NCBI GenBank assembly: GCA_963696495.1
Contig: CAVOKJ010000004.1
Location: 1-64,000, forward strand
Direction of reading: 5' to 3'
Origin: Bog-756 sp963696495
GTDB lineage: Bacteria > Actinomycetota > Acidimicrobiia > Acidimicrobiales > RAAP-2
Length of the DNA stretch: 64,000 nucleotides
In this document: one piece after another, positions 41,434 through 50,156 of the stretch
How the letters are laid out: the number at the start of each line of letters is the position of its first letter
Position numbering within the stretch: the first letter of the stretch is position 1
Position numbers and translations under genes: made by a program
The notes under the pieces: model-generated
Told to the model about the DNA's origin: nothing
Seen by the model: the letters and a program-made list of their open reading frames with translations, nothing else
The model's database searches: none

Positions 41434-43362
41434 ATGCTCGCAGTGACCTGGCTGATCATCGCGCTGCCCCTGCTCGGGTTCGCCATCCTGGCCTTGGCCG
41501 GAAGGCGCCTGGGCGACCCGGTGGCCGGCTGGCTGGCCACCGCCTTCGTCGGGGCGTCGTTCGTGGTGTCGGTCGGCGTCTACCTCGACCTTCTCACCGT
41601 GCACGCGCCGGTCCGCACCTACACCCAGAACCTGTGGACGTGGATCCCGGTGGGCAGCCTGCAGGTCCACGCCCGGCTGTTCGTCGACCCACTGTCCATG
41701 ACGATGGTGCTGTTCGTCACCGGCATCAGCGCCATGATCCACCTCTACTCCATCGGCTACATGAAAGGGGACCGGGACTACCCCAAGTTCTTCCTCTACA
41801 TGAACCTGTTCGTGGCCTCGATGCTCATCCTGGTCCTGGGCAGCAACATGCTGGTCACCTTCGTCGGGTGGGAAGGGGTGGGAGCCTGCTCGTACTGGCT
41901 CGTCTCGTTCTGGTTCACCCGTGACTCGGCGGCCAGTGCCGGCAAGAAGGCCTTCGTCTACAACCGGATCGGGGACGTGGGCTTCCTGCTCGCCATCTTC
42001 TTGACCTTCGAGCGGGTCCACTCGCTCGAGTACCAGACCATCTTCGCCAACCTGGACAAGATCGGCTCGGGCAACATCACCGCCATCTGCCTCCTGTTGC
42101 TGGTCGGGGTGATGGGCAAGTCGGCCCAGATCCCGCTCTTCCCCTGGCTGGCCGACGCCATGGAGGGCCCGACGCCGGTCTCCGCCCTCATCCATGCCGC
42201 CACCATGGTCACCGCCGGCGTCTACCTGCTGTGCCGGGTGAACCCCCTCCTCCACGCCTCGTCGGCGGCGTCGCTGACCGTGGCCATCGTGGGCGGCGCC
42301 ACCGCCTTCGTGGCCGCCACCATCGCCTGCGCCCAACAGGACATCAAGAAGGTGCTGGCCTATTCGACCGTGTCCCAGCTCGGCTACATGTTCCTCGCCA
42401 TCGGGTGCGGGGCCTACGAGGCGGCCATCTTCTTGATGATCGCCCACGCCTTCTTCAAGGGCCTCCTCTTCCTCGGTGCCGGCTCGGTGATCCACGGGCT
42501 CCACGACGAGCAGGACCTCAAGCGGATGGGCAACCTGCGGGCGTACCTGCCGATCACCTTCATCACCTTCGGCATCGGCTGGCTGTGCATCGCCGCGGTG
42601 CCTCCCCTGTCCGGCTTCTGGGCCAAGGGTGACGTGCTGGACAACACCTGGGCCGCCCACCCCGCCCTGTGGGTCGTCGGCATCGTCACCGCCCTGCTCA
42701 CCGCGTACTACATGAGCCGGCTGACCGGGTTGGCATTCTTCGGCACGGACCGGTGGTCCGACAAGACCCCGATCGACGCCACCACGGACATGGCCGACGC
42801 CCACCACGCCGAAGGGGTGATCCCCGAGCCCCACGAGTCGCCGTGGATCATGACGGTGCCGCTGTGGATCCTGGCGTTCTTCGCCGCCGTGGCCGGCGTG
42901 CTGGCGCTGTCCAACGACCACGTCTCGCTGTCCAACTGGGTGGACCCGGTGTTCGGGTCCAACCTGTTCCAGGCCAACCTGAGCCTGGCCGCCGAATGGA
43001 CCCTCGCCATCACCGACGCCATCATCGCCGTCGTCGGCGTGACCATCGGCCTCCGCCTGTGGATGGCCAAGGCGGAGCGGCCGGCGCTCGAAGGGGCCTT
43101 CCTCCGGCACTCGTGGTATATCAACGAGCTCTACGACACCGTGCTCGGCCGGCCGTCGGAGCGACTGGCCGCCTTCAGCGCCACGGTGATCGACACCAAG
43201 GTCATCGACGGCGGGGTGAACGGCGTGGCCACCCTGGTCCGCAAGTCGGGCTCGCTGGTGCGCCGCACCCAGACGGGTTACGTGCGGAACTACGTGCTCG
43301 GCATCGCCCTCGGCACCGTGCTGGTGCTGGCCTTCATGCTGACCAGGCTGTGGTGGAACTGA
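41434..43362 (+). CDS. nuoL: NADH-quinone oxidoreductase subunit L
   Basis: 642 residues, a Mrp antiporter-like proton channel with the long lateral helix at the C-terminus. Conserved blocks are FVGWEGVGACSYWLVSFW, GKSAQIPLFPWLADAMEGPTPVSALIHAATMVTAG and KKVLAYSTVSQLGYMF. I start at ATG 41434, 8 nt after nuoK; the frame is open further upstream only as a shadow of nuoJ/K. It overlaps nuoM by one base. Confidence 0.95.
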   Translation: MLAVTWLIIALPLLGFAILALAGRRLGDPVAGWLATAFVGASFVVSVGVYLDLLTVHAPVRTYTQNLWTWIPVGSLQVHARLFVDPLSMTMVLFVTGISAMIHLYSIGYMKGDRDYPKFFLYMNLFVASMLILVLGSNMLVTFVGWEGVGACSYWLVSFWFTRDSAASAGKKAFVYNRIGDVGFLLAIFLTFERVHSLEYQTIFANLDKIGSGNITAICLLLLVGVMGKSAQIPLFPWLADAMEGPTPVSALIHAATMVTAGVYLLCRVNPLLHASSAASLTVAIVGGATAFVAATIACAQQDIKKVLAYSTVSQLGYMFLAIGCGAYEAAIFLMIAHAFFKGLLFLGAGSVIHGLHDEQDLKRMGNLRAYLPITFITFGIGWLCIAAVPPLSGFWAKGDVLDNTWAAHPALWVVGIVTALLTAYYMSRLTGLAFFGTDRWSDKTPIDATTDMADAHHAEGVIPEPHESPWIMTVPLWILAFFAAVAGVLALSNDHVSLSNWVDPVFGSNLFQANLSLAAEWTLAITDAIIAVVGVTIGLRLWMAKAERPALEGAFLRHSWYINELYDTVLGRPSERLAAFSATVIDTKVIDGGVNGVATLVRKSGSLVRRTQTGYVRNYVLGIALGTVLVLAFMLTRLWWN

Positions 43363-44939
43363 TGAGCTCTGGGCCCTTCCCCTTTCTCACCGTGCTGGTC
43401 CTGCTCCCGGCGGTCGGCGCCGCCGTGGTGGCGCTCGTGCCCGCCAAGGCGGTGGGCCGCTGGTTCCACGAGCTGGCCGGGCTGGCCGTGGCCGTGGCCA
43501 CCCTGGCCCTGGCCGTGACCATCGCCGTCAGGTTCAGGACGGGGTACGGCGGATTCCAGATGGTCTCGGACCACGTGTGGGCCAAGGACCTCGGGATCCG
43601 CTGGTCGTTGGGCATCGACGGTATCTCCCTGTTCCTCGTGCTGATGACCGCCCTGCTGTTCCCGCTGACCATGTTGGGAGCGCGCGTCCGCCGGGACCCC
43701 CGCTCCTTCGTGGCCTGGCTGCTCGTGATGGAGGCGGCGTGCCTCGGCAGCTTCGTCTCCCTCGACCTCGTGTTCTTCTTCCTCTTCTTCGAGCTCACCC
43801 TGGTGCCCGCCTACTTCATCATCGGTGGCTGGGGGTATGCCCGACGTGGCTATGCCGCCATCAAATTCTTCATCTACACCTTCGCGGGATCGGCCTTCCT
43901 GCTGGTGGGCATCCTGGCCATCGCCTTCCTCCACCAGTCCCAGACCAAGGTCCTCACCTTCGAGCTGCCGGCCCTCATGCACACCCATCTGTCGGGGACC
44001 GAGGGCGTCCTGTTGTTCCTGGCCTTCACGGCGGCGTTCGCCGTGAAGGCGCCGATCTTCCCGTTCCACACCTGGTCACCAGACGCCTACGCCGAAGCCC
44101 CGACGGCAGGGGCCGTGCTGCTGGCCGCGGTCATGGCCAAGCTCGGCACCTACGGCATCCTCCGGTTCGACCTCAACCTGTTCCCGCAGGCCACGCGGAC
44201 CCTGGCCCCCCTGCTGTTGACGCTGGCCGTGATCGGCATCATCTACGGGGCGCTGGTCGCCTGTGCGCAGCGCGACCTCAAGCGGCTGCTCGCCTACTCG
44301 TCGCTGGCCCAGATCGGCTTCATCGTGCTCGGCACCTTCGCCCTCAACAGCCAGGGCCTGACCGGTGGCGTGCTCCAGATGGTCAACCACGGGCTGATCA
44401 TCGCCACGCTGTTCATCCTCGTGGGCTGGATCTACGAGCGCCGCAAGACGTGGCAGGTCTCGGGCCTTCGCGGGCTCCAGTCCCCGGCGCCCATCCTGGC
44501 CGGCTGCTTCACCGTGGCCATGATGGCCTCGATCGGCGTGCCCGGCCTCAACGGGTTCGTCGGTGAGTTCCTGGTCCTCATCGGGACCTTCGTCGCCCAC
44601 CGGTGGTGGGCGGTGGTCGGCATCGTGGGCATCATCGTGGCGGCGATCTACCTCCTGTGGGCCTACCAGCAGGTCTTCCACGGGGAGCCCACGGGGGAGG
44701 ACACGGCGAGGACCAAGGACCTCGGATGGAGCGAGCGGCTGATCATCGCCCCGCTGATCATCCTCATCGTCGCCCTCGGCGTCTTCCCGAAGCCGGTGCT
44801 CGACCGGATCACGCCCTCGGTCAACCAGTTGGTGGTCCATGTCGACCAGGTGACCCACACGCCGGTTCCCGCCGGCCTGTCGGCCCAGTCCAGCCTGCCG
44901 TCCGGCGACGGGCGGCCGGCGCCGGGAGGAACTCCATGA
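43362..44939 (+). CDS. nuoM: NADH-quinone oxidoreductase subunit M
   Basis: 525 residues, second antiporter-like subunit, about 14 helices. FFFELTLVPAYFIIGGWGY, KAPIFPFHTWSPDAYAEAPTAGAVLLAAVMAKLGTYG and LKRLLAYSSLAQIGFI match the family, with the proton-path Lys and Glu in place. A TGATG start follows nuoL. Its 3' end overlaps nuoN by 4 nt. Confidence 0.95.
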   Translation: MSSGPFPFLTVLVLLPAVGAAVVALVPAKAVGRWFHELAGLAVAVATLALAVTIAVRFRTGYGGFQMVSDHVWAKDLGIRWSLGIDGISLFLVLMTALLFPLTMLGARVRRDPRSFVAWLLVMEAACLGSFVSLDLVFFFLFFELTLVPAYFIIGGWGYARRGYAAIKFFIYTFAGSAFLLVGILAIAFLHQSQTKVLTFELPALMHTHLSGTEGVLLFLAFTAAFAVKAPIFPFHTWSPDAYAEAPTAGAVLLAAVMAKLGTYGILRFDLNLFPQATRTLAPLLLTLAVIGIIYGALVACAQRDLKRLLAYSSLAQIGFIVLGTFALNSQGLTGGVLQMVNHGLIIATLFILVGWIYERRKTWQVSGLRGLQSPAPILAGCFTVAMMASIGVPGLNGFVGEFLVLIGTFVAHRWWAVVGIVGIIVAAIYLLWAYQQVFHGEPTGEDTARTKDLGWSERLIIAPLIILIVALGVFPKPVLDRITPSVNQLVVHVDQVTHTPVPAGLSAQSSLPSGDGRPAPGGTP

Positions 44940-46594
44940 TCACGACGCTCACCCTGGCCACGTCGGCGGCCACCCCGACCATCCACACCCCGCACGTCGA
45001 CTACCTGAGCATCCTGCCCATGATCATCATGATGGGCGGGGCGGTCGCCCTGATGGTCGTGTCCTCCCTCTTCCGCAAGATCCTGGGCGTCGGGACCGGG
45101 ACCCTGTTCGCCGCCGTCACCTCGGTCGCCGCCCTCGTCGCCGCCCTGTTCCAGTGGGACCACGTGGTCACCCACGGCCCCCAGGTGACGATCGCCGGCG
45201 CCATCGCCTTCGACGGGTTCGACGTCTTCGTCCAGATCGTGGTGTCCATCGCCATGCTGCTCACCGCACTGATCGGGGACGGCTACCTCCGGCGTGAAGG
45301 GGTCGAGGGCCCCGAGTTCCAGGTGCTCGCCATGATGTCCGCCTCGGGGGCCATGATGATGGGCGCGGCCAACGACCTGATCGTGATCTTCCTGGGCCTC
45401 GAGATCCTCTCCATCGCCCTCTACGTGCTGGCCGCCTTCAACCACAAGAGGGCCGAGTCCGGAGAGGCCGCCCTCAAGTACTTCGTCCTGGGTGCCTTCT
45501 CGTCGGCGATCTTCGTCTACGGGATCGCCCTCACCTACGGGGCGACCGGCTCCTCCAACCTGCCCGAGATCGCCGACTATCTGTCGAAGAACGTGGTCGC
45601 CTCCAACGGCGTCCTGCTCGGCGGCCTGGCCCTGCTGCTGATCGGGTTCGGCTTCAAGATCGCCGCCGTTCCCTTCCACATGTGGTCACCCGATGTCTAC
45701 CAGGGCTCACCGTCCCCCATCACCGGGTTCATGGCCGCGGTGGCCAAGGCCGGGGCCTTCGCCGCCCTGCTGCGGGTGTTCGTGTCGTCGTTCGGGACGG
45801 TCCGGGCCGACTGGCAGCCCGTGGTCTGGGTGCTGGCCATCCTCAGCCTCCTGCTCGGGGCGCTCGTCGCCCTGGTGCAGAAGGACATCAAGCGAATGAT
45901 GGCCTACTCCTCGATCAACCACGTCGGCTTCATCCTGCTCGGTGTCGAGGCGGCCACCACCCGGGGCGTGTCGGCCTCGCTCTACTACCTGTTCGTCTAC
46001 ATGTTCCTGACCATCGGCACGTTCGCCGTCATCACCGTCGTGGCCCGTGACGGTGACACCGGCAACCAGATCACCGACTACCGGGGACTGGCCAAGCGCC
46101 AACCGCTGCTCGCCCTGTGCTTCGCCGTGCTCCTGCTCGGCCAGGCGGGGGTGCCGTTCACCACCGGCTTCCTGGCGAAATTCGGCGTGGTGGGGGCGTC
46201 CGTCGTGACCCACTCCTATGTGCTGGCGACCGTCGCCATGGTGTCGGCGGCCATCGCCGCGTTCTTCTACCTGCGGGTGACGGTGACCATGTACTCGCCG
46301 GTCGGCGCGGTGGCCGATCCGGTCGACGGCGAGGACGGTTCGGTCGCCGCCGCCGACGGTTCGATCGCCGAGGGGTCCTCCGCCTCCCCGCCACCGACCA
46401 CCGACGCCGTGGCCAGTCTGCAGATCCTGACCGACGCACCGCCCTCCGAGTGGGTGGTCGAGCGGGGTGCCGTGCCCGTGCCCGCCCTCACCTGGGTGGC
46501 CATCGGGCTGACGGTCGGGTTCACCGTGGTCTTCGGGATCATCCCCGGCCCCATCCTCGCCTTCGCCCACCAGGCCACGCTCCTGTTCACCTAG
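44936..46594 (+). CDS. nuoN: NADH-quinone oxidoreductase subunit N
   Basis: 552 residues, third antiporter-like subunit and last gene of the operon. Conserved stretches include FLGLEILSIALYVLAAF, AAVPFHMWSPDVYQGSPSPITGFMAAVAKAGAFA and KRMMAYSSINHVGFILLG. A Ser/Asp-rich insert of about 45 residues (near 455-505) separates the last two helices. GGGAGGA precedes the ATG inside nuoM. The operon holds all 14 subunits in canonical order. Confidence 0.95.
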   Translation: MITTLTLATSAATPTIHTPHVDYLSILPMIIMMGGAVALMVVSSLFRKILGVGTGTLFAAVTSVAALVAALFQWDHVVTHGPQVTIAGAIAFDGFDVFVQIVVSIAMLLTALIGDGYLRREGVEGPEFQVLAMMSASGAMMMGAANDLIVIFLGLEILSIALYVLAAFNHKRAESGEAALKYFVLGAFSSAIFVYGIALTYGATGSSNLPEIADYLSKNVVASNGVLLGGLALLLIGFGFKIAAVPFHMWSPDVYQGSPSPITGFMAAVAKAGAFAALLRVFVSSFGTVRADWQPVVWVLAILSLLLGALVALVQKDIKRMMAYSSINHVGFILLGVEAATTRGVSASLYYLFVYMFLTIGTFAVITVVARDGDTGNQITDYRGLAKRQPLLALCFAVLLLGQAGVPFTTGFLAKFGVVGASVVTHSYVLATVAMVSAAIAAFFYLRVTVTMYSPVGAVADPVDGEDGSVAAADGSIAEGSSASPPPTTDAVASLQILTDAPPSEWVVERGAVPVPALTWVAIGLTVGFTVVFGIIPGPILAFAHQATLLFT

Positions 46595-46638
46595 GTGCTC
46601 CCGTCGGCCGGGGCACCCGCCGGCGGGGCGCCGGCCGC

Positions 46639-46695
46639 TGACTCCGGCCGGTGACTCCGGCCAGCCCGTCAGCCGGACTGCCCGTCAGCCGGACT
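46639..46695. repeat. Tandem repeats across Rieske gene stop
   Basis: TGACTCCGGCC occurs at 46639-46649 and 46652-46662. A 16-bp unit, GCCCGTCAGCCGGACT, is tandem at 46664-46679 and 46680-46695. The second copy contains the stop codon (46685-46687, minus) of the Rieske gene. Confidence 0.85.
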
Positions 46696-47650
46696 CGACG
46701 TCATCCGACCGGGTGTAGAACTGTCGGAACCACCGGCGGTACTCGATGACCGGGCCGTCGTTCTTGGTCAGCATCGGGCGTTCCCGGTAGATCTTGTTCT
46801 CCCAGATGGGCACGTCCTGGGTGAACTGCTCATTGGTGATCCGGTCGTTGAGGGCACTGATCGATTCGGTGGCCCTGTCGTCGGGCAGTGCCCTCATCGA
46901 GAAGCAGAGGTTCACCTCCGTGAGCTCGTCATCGACGGGTGTCTGCGTGATGTAGGTCAGCATCTCGATCGGGTCCTGGCTGACCTCGACGGCGACGATC
47001 CCCGGACCGCAGGTGGTCGAGGTGGTCCGGATCTCGTAACCGGCCACGTCCACGGCGGTCACCTTCAGGCTCTGCTCCACGACCATGGAGCTCCCGTCGA
47101 ACCGCACGTCGACGTGGTCACGCTCGGGTGGCGCCATGTCGTGCACCGCCGAGAAGTGCGACCGGTCGATGATGTTCTCGGTCAGATCCTGGACGTGGAC
47201 CCGCACCCGGTAGGTGTTGCAGCTCCACTGCGTCCAGTTCGACTCGTCCGGCCGGTAGCCGGTCACCTCGTAGCTGGGCGGGAGCCCGTCGGCGTGGTGC
47301 CAGACGAAGATGCGGCCGTTGCGCTCGCAGACCGTCCACGCCCTGGCCCTGGCCCGCGGCTGGCGGTCGAGTCCCGGCACCTCGACCAGCCGGCCGGCTC
47401 CGTCGAACCGCCAACCATGGAACGGGCAGGTGATGCCGTCCCCGCACACCAGGCCACCGATGCCCAGGTGGGCACCGAGGTGGGGACAGTGGGCATCGAA
47501 GACCCGGGCGGTGCCGTCCTCGCCCCGGAAGAGCACGAGATCCGCTCCGAGATAGGTCACCGCTCGTACATCGCCGGGGGCGAGGTCGGCTCCCGCGCCG
47601 ACACTGAACCAGCCGTTGGGAGAGGCGGGAAACGGGTAGCGGGAACCCAC
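46685..47650 (-). CDS. Rieske non-heme iron oxygenase
   Basis: 321 residues. The Rieske [2Fe-2S] site is CPH-x17-CPFH (C55, H57, C75, H78). The mononuclear iron site is N159-x2-D162-x2-H165-x4-H170 (ENIIDRSHFSAVH). The layout is that of KshA-like oxygenases that hydroxylate or cleave ring substrates such as sterols, using a separate reductase. GTG 47650 with GGGGG about 8 nt upstream is preferred over a longer in-frame start that would overlap the upstream gene. It follows the dehydrogenase-like gene by 4 nt, so the two form an operon. The substrate is unknown. Confidence 0.85.
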   Translation of the reverse strand: MGSRYPFPASPNGWFSVGAGADLAPGDVRAVTYLGADLVLFRGEDGTARVFDAHCPHLGAHLGIGGLVCGDGITCPFHGWRFDGAGRLVEVPGLDRQPRARARAWTVCERNGRIFVWHHADGLPPSYEVTGYRPDESNWTQWSCNTYRVRVHVQDLTENIIDRSHFSAVHDMAPPERDHVDVRFDGSSMVVEQSLKVTAVDVAGYEIRTTSTTCGPGIVAVEVSQDPIEMLTYITQTPVDDELTEVNLCFSMRALPDDRATESISALNDRITNEQFTQDVPIWENKIYRERPMLTKNDGPVIEYRRWFRQFYTRSDDVESG

Positions 47651-47654
47651 GGCG

Positions 47655-48773
47655 TTACCCCCGTGACATCCGGTCGGTGGGCGCCGAGTCGGCGAACCGG
47701 CCGGCGAAGGCGCGCAGCGGGAGGTCGGCACTGGTCATCAGCCCGGGTTTCGCCGCACACACGGACCGGATGGCGTGCAGGGCGGGCATCCCGGTGATCG
47801 TCATGCCCACCGAGGCGAAGTACTCCGGCGTCCAGGCCCCGTGGGGCATGCCGGTGGCCGGGAAGATCATGTGGCGGTTGACGATCGTGGGATCACCCTC
47901 GACGGTGGTGATGTAGCAGCCCTGGACATCCCAGTGCGGCTCGGTCTTCGGCGCCATCTGCCATTCGAGATGCACCTCGATCCTCGGTTCGCCGTGCGAG
48001 AGTCCCTTGAACGTGGCGAGACTGGCTCCCACCGACCCCTTGGGCAGCGTCCACCAGCCCAGGTCGACCTCCTCCGTGCAGGCGCCGAGCTCGCACTCGA
48101 ACACGATGTCCTCGATCTCCAGGTCGAAGCAGTCCGCCATCAGGTAGATCGAGTCGGCGAACACCGTGCACCCGGTCTCCAGCAGGACGGGAACCTCGGG
48201 GTCGTCCACCGGACGCCCGTAGCCCACGTTCTTCCACGTGTCCACCGAGTGATGGCACGACACGTCCACCGTCTCCAACACGGCGATGTGGTCCACCCGT
48301 CCCATGCCGGCCGTGGCCACCACGCTGAGGATCTGGGCGAGGCCCGGGTTCATGCCCGTCCCGTAGAACGTCGAGCCCCCACGCTGGCAGGCGGCTTCGA
48401 TGAGCTCGGTGGGTTTCTGGCCCGAGGGGTGGGGGTGGTTCCGATCGCGGTGGTAGCCGGTGATCCAGTCCGAGGTGGTCACGACGTTGATGCCCGCATC
48501 GAGCAACTGGCAGAACAGGTCGATGTCCGGCCAGACGCCGTTGAAGTTGACCACGTCCGGTTTGGCCCGGAGCACATCGGCCACATCGCCCGTGGCGATC
48601 ACCCCGAGGGGAGCCGAACCGACGATCTCGCCGGCGTCGAGGCCGACCTTGTCGGGCGAGTAGCAGTAGAGGCCGACCAGGTCGAGGTCGGGCTGGTCGG
48701 CGATTCTCCTCACCATTTCGGAGCCGACATTGCCGGTGGCGAACTGGAAGACCCGAAGCTTTTCCTGCGACAT
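47655..48773 (-). CDS. NAD(P)-dependent dehydrogenase, DapB-like N-terminus
   Basis: 372 residues. The N-terminal Rossmann motif is RVFQFATGNVGSEMVRRI (about 7-24), followed by NFNGVWPDIDLFCQLLDAG and TGMNPGLAQIL. This pattern is shared by dihydrodipicolinate-reductase-like proteins that sit beside Rieske oxygenases and steroid or aromatic genes in actinobacteria and are usually annotated as amine or acid dehydrogenases. It is not the lysine-pathway DapB. GGGGGAGGA precedes the ATG. It is the first gene of a two-gene operon with the oxygenase. Confidence 0.75.
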   Translation of the reverse strand: MSQEKLRVFQFATGNVGSEMVRRIADQPDLDLVGLYCYSPDKVGLDAGEIVGSAPLGVIATGDVADVLRAKPDVVNFNGVWPDIDLFCQLLDAGINVVTTSDWITGYHRDRNHPHPSGQKPTELIEAACQRGGSTFYGTGMNPGLAQILSVVATAGMGRVDHIAVLETVDVSCHHSVDTWKNVGYGRPVDDPEVPVLLETGCTVFADSIYLMADCFDLEIEDIVFECELGACTEEVDLGWWTLPKGSVGASLATFKGLSHGEPRIEVHLEWQMAPKTEPHWDVQGCYITTVEGDPTIVNRHMIFPATGMPHGAWTPEYFASVGMTITGMPALHAIRSVCAAKPGLMTSADLPLRAFAGRFADSAPTDRMSRG

Positions 48774-48954
48774 TCGTCCTCCCCCGTGGTGGCTGCACCG
48801 GCCGTCGAATCCGTGGGCCCACCATACGGGCCGCCCGGAAACCGGTCCAGAACTGTGCCCGGACGGCGACCGGGTCCCGGCGGCGCGTCGAGGCGGGCCG
48901 TCCCGGCGTCGAGGCGGGCTCTCCCGGTCCCCTCCGTGGACCATCCCGCCTCCG

Positions 48955-49665
48955 TCAGTGCCGAGGGACCCGGGTCTCCGATCCCGGGGGGTCGGACCGA
49001 GCACGAACTCCCAGTGCCATCGAGTCCGGGAGCACGGGTGGCGGCCAGTCCGGATCCCGCCTCCAGGAGGACCAGTCTCCGGCAAAGGGGCCCTGACGAG
49101 TCTCGACGAAGCCGAGGACCTGCTGGCGAGCGAGGTCGACCTGCGCGTGGGTCGTATCGTCGATGAGCCCGAGCCGACGGCCCTGGGCGTACTCGTCGTC
49201 GTCCTTCCATCGATGACGGGACAGATCGTCGGAGACGACGAGGTCGAGGACGAGGTCGACGGTGTCGATGCCCAACGTGGTCCGGCGGGGCGGCCGGACG
49301 AAATCGACGTACCAGTGACCGCAGCGGTCGTGGCGGTCGAAGAACCGGCTGACGCTGAAGTAGTCACCGGCGGTGTACCGGACGAGCTGGGTGGTGTCCC
49401 GCCACGTGAAGCGGTCGAGCTCCCAGTGTCCGCCGGCCAGGTTGTGGAGGCCCTGCTGACGTACCGCCGGATCGCCGTGGCGGACCCATCCGATCCAGGA
49501 GGTCGGAGCCATCTGCACCACCCCCGGCCAGCACGAGACCAGGAGCGTACTCCCGTCGTCGGTGATCACCCGGTGGGGAGCCGCTGTCCATACCTTGCCC
49601 CCGAACACGTCCCGACGCACCACTGTCGAGCCACTCCTGAACACGGTGACCGGGTCGGGACCCAC
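48955..49665 (-). CDS. DUF402-domain protein
   Basis: 236 residues. The central part (RDTTQLVRYTAGDYFSVSRF, HDRCGHWYVDFVRPPRRT, GIDTVDLVLDLVVSDD) matches DUF402, a beta-barrel fold related to FomD/nucleoside-diphosphate phosphatases. The acidic residues after the barrel (VDLVLDLVV, WKDDDEYAQG) fit the metal site of those phosphatases. The start is GTG 49665. There is no membrane segment. It is divergent from the small membrane protein gene that follows. Confidence 0.7.
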   Translation of the reverse strand: MGPDPVTVFRSGSTVVRRDVFGGKVWTAAPHRVITDDGSTLLVSCWPGVVQMAPTSWIGWVRHGDPAVRQQGLHNLAGGHWELDRFTWRDTTQLVRYTAGDYFSVSRFFDRHDRCGHWYVDFVRPPRRTTLGIDTVDLVLDLVVSDDLSRHRWKDDDEYAQGRRLGLIDDTTHAQVDLARQQVLGFVETRQGPFAGDWSSWRRDPDWPPPVLPDSMALGVRARSDPPGSETRVPRH

Positions 49666-49775
49666 CGGCCGATCGTGCCACCAACCCCGACGGTTGCGCT
49701 TCCTCGGTCGGCTGACCAGCCCGGGGTCGCCGGACTCGCACCCGGCGGTTCCCCGTTCCCGCCGGACCCGGGGGG

Positions 49776-49781
49776 TACTGT
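49776..49781 (+). promoter_or_regulatory. -10 element TACTGT before lapA-like gene
   Basis: TACTGT lies 45 nt before the ATG at 49827. With the AAGGAG ribosome site (49815-49820) it represents the leadered class of promoter in this window. Confidence 0.4.
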
Positions 49782-49826
49782 CGATGTCAGGGGCGCGGCG
49801 CGTCCGACGAAACCAAGGAGCGAACG

Positions 49827-50114
49827 ATGGCCAGTTCTGCAGGGACGCCTGCCCCGAAGTCGTCAGGCCCGCCGCGCCGGAAGCGGGACACCCGCGAGCT
49901 GGTCCGCATCATCGTGGCGGTGGTGGCCCTGGTGCTCCTGATCGCCTTCGTGATCGACAACAGCGCCACCGTCAGGGTGGGCTTCGTCTTCTTCAGTGCC
50001 CGGGTCAGCCTCATCTGGGTGCTGTTGATCGCCGCCTTCCTCGGAGCCCTCGTCGACCGCCTGGTCATCCTGCTCGGTGAGCGACGCCGCAAGCGGACCG
50101 CGGCCCAGCGGTAG
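49827..50114 (+). CDS. LapA-domain (DUF1049) membrane protein
   Basis: 95 residues. A basic N-terminus, two membrane helices (LVRIIVAVVALVLLIAFVI, about 25-43; VSLIWVLLIAAFLGALVDRL, about 60-79) and a basic tail ERRRKRTAAQR. The pattern DNSATVRVGFVFFSARVSL between the helices is typical of LapA/DUF1049. In E. coli LapA works in lipopolysaccharide assembly with LapB; actinobacteria lack LPS, so its role here is unknown. Confidence 0.75.
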   Translation: MASSAGTPAPKSSGPPRRKRDTRELVRIIVAVVALVLLIAFVIDNSATVRVGFVFFSARVSLIWVLLIAAFLGALVDRLVILLGERRRKRTAAQR

Positions 50115-50156
50115 TGGCCGGGCCCGGACTCCCGGTTTGAGGCGAGGGCGGGGGGA

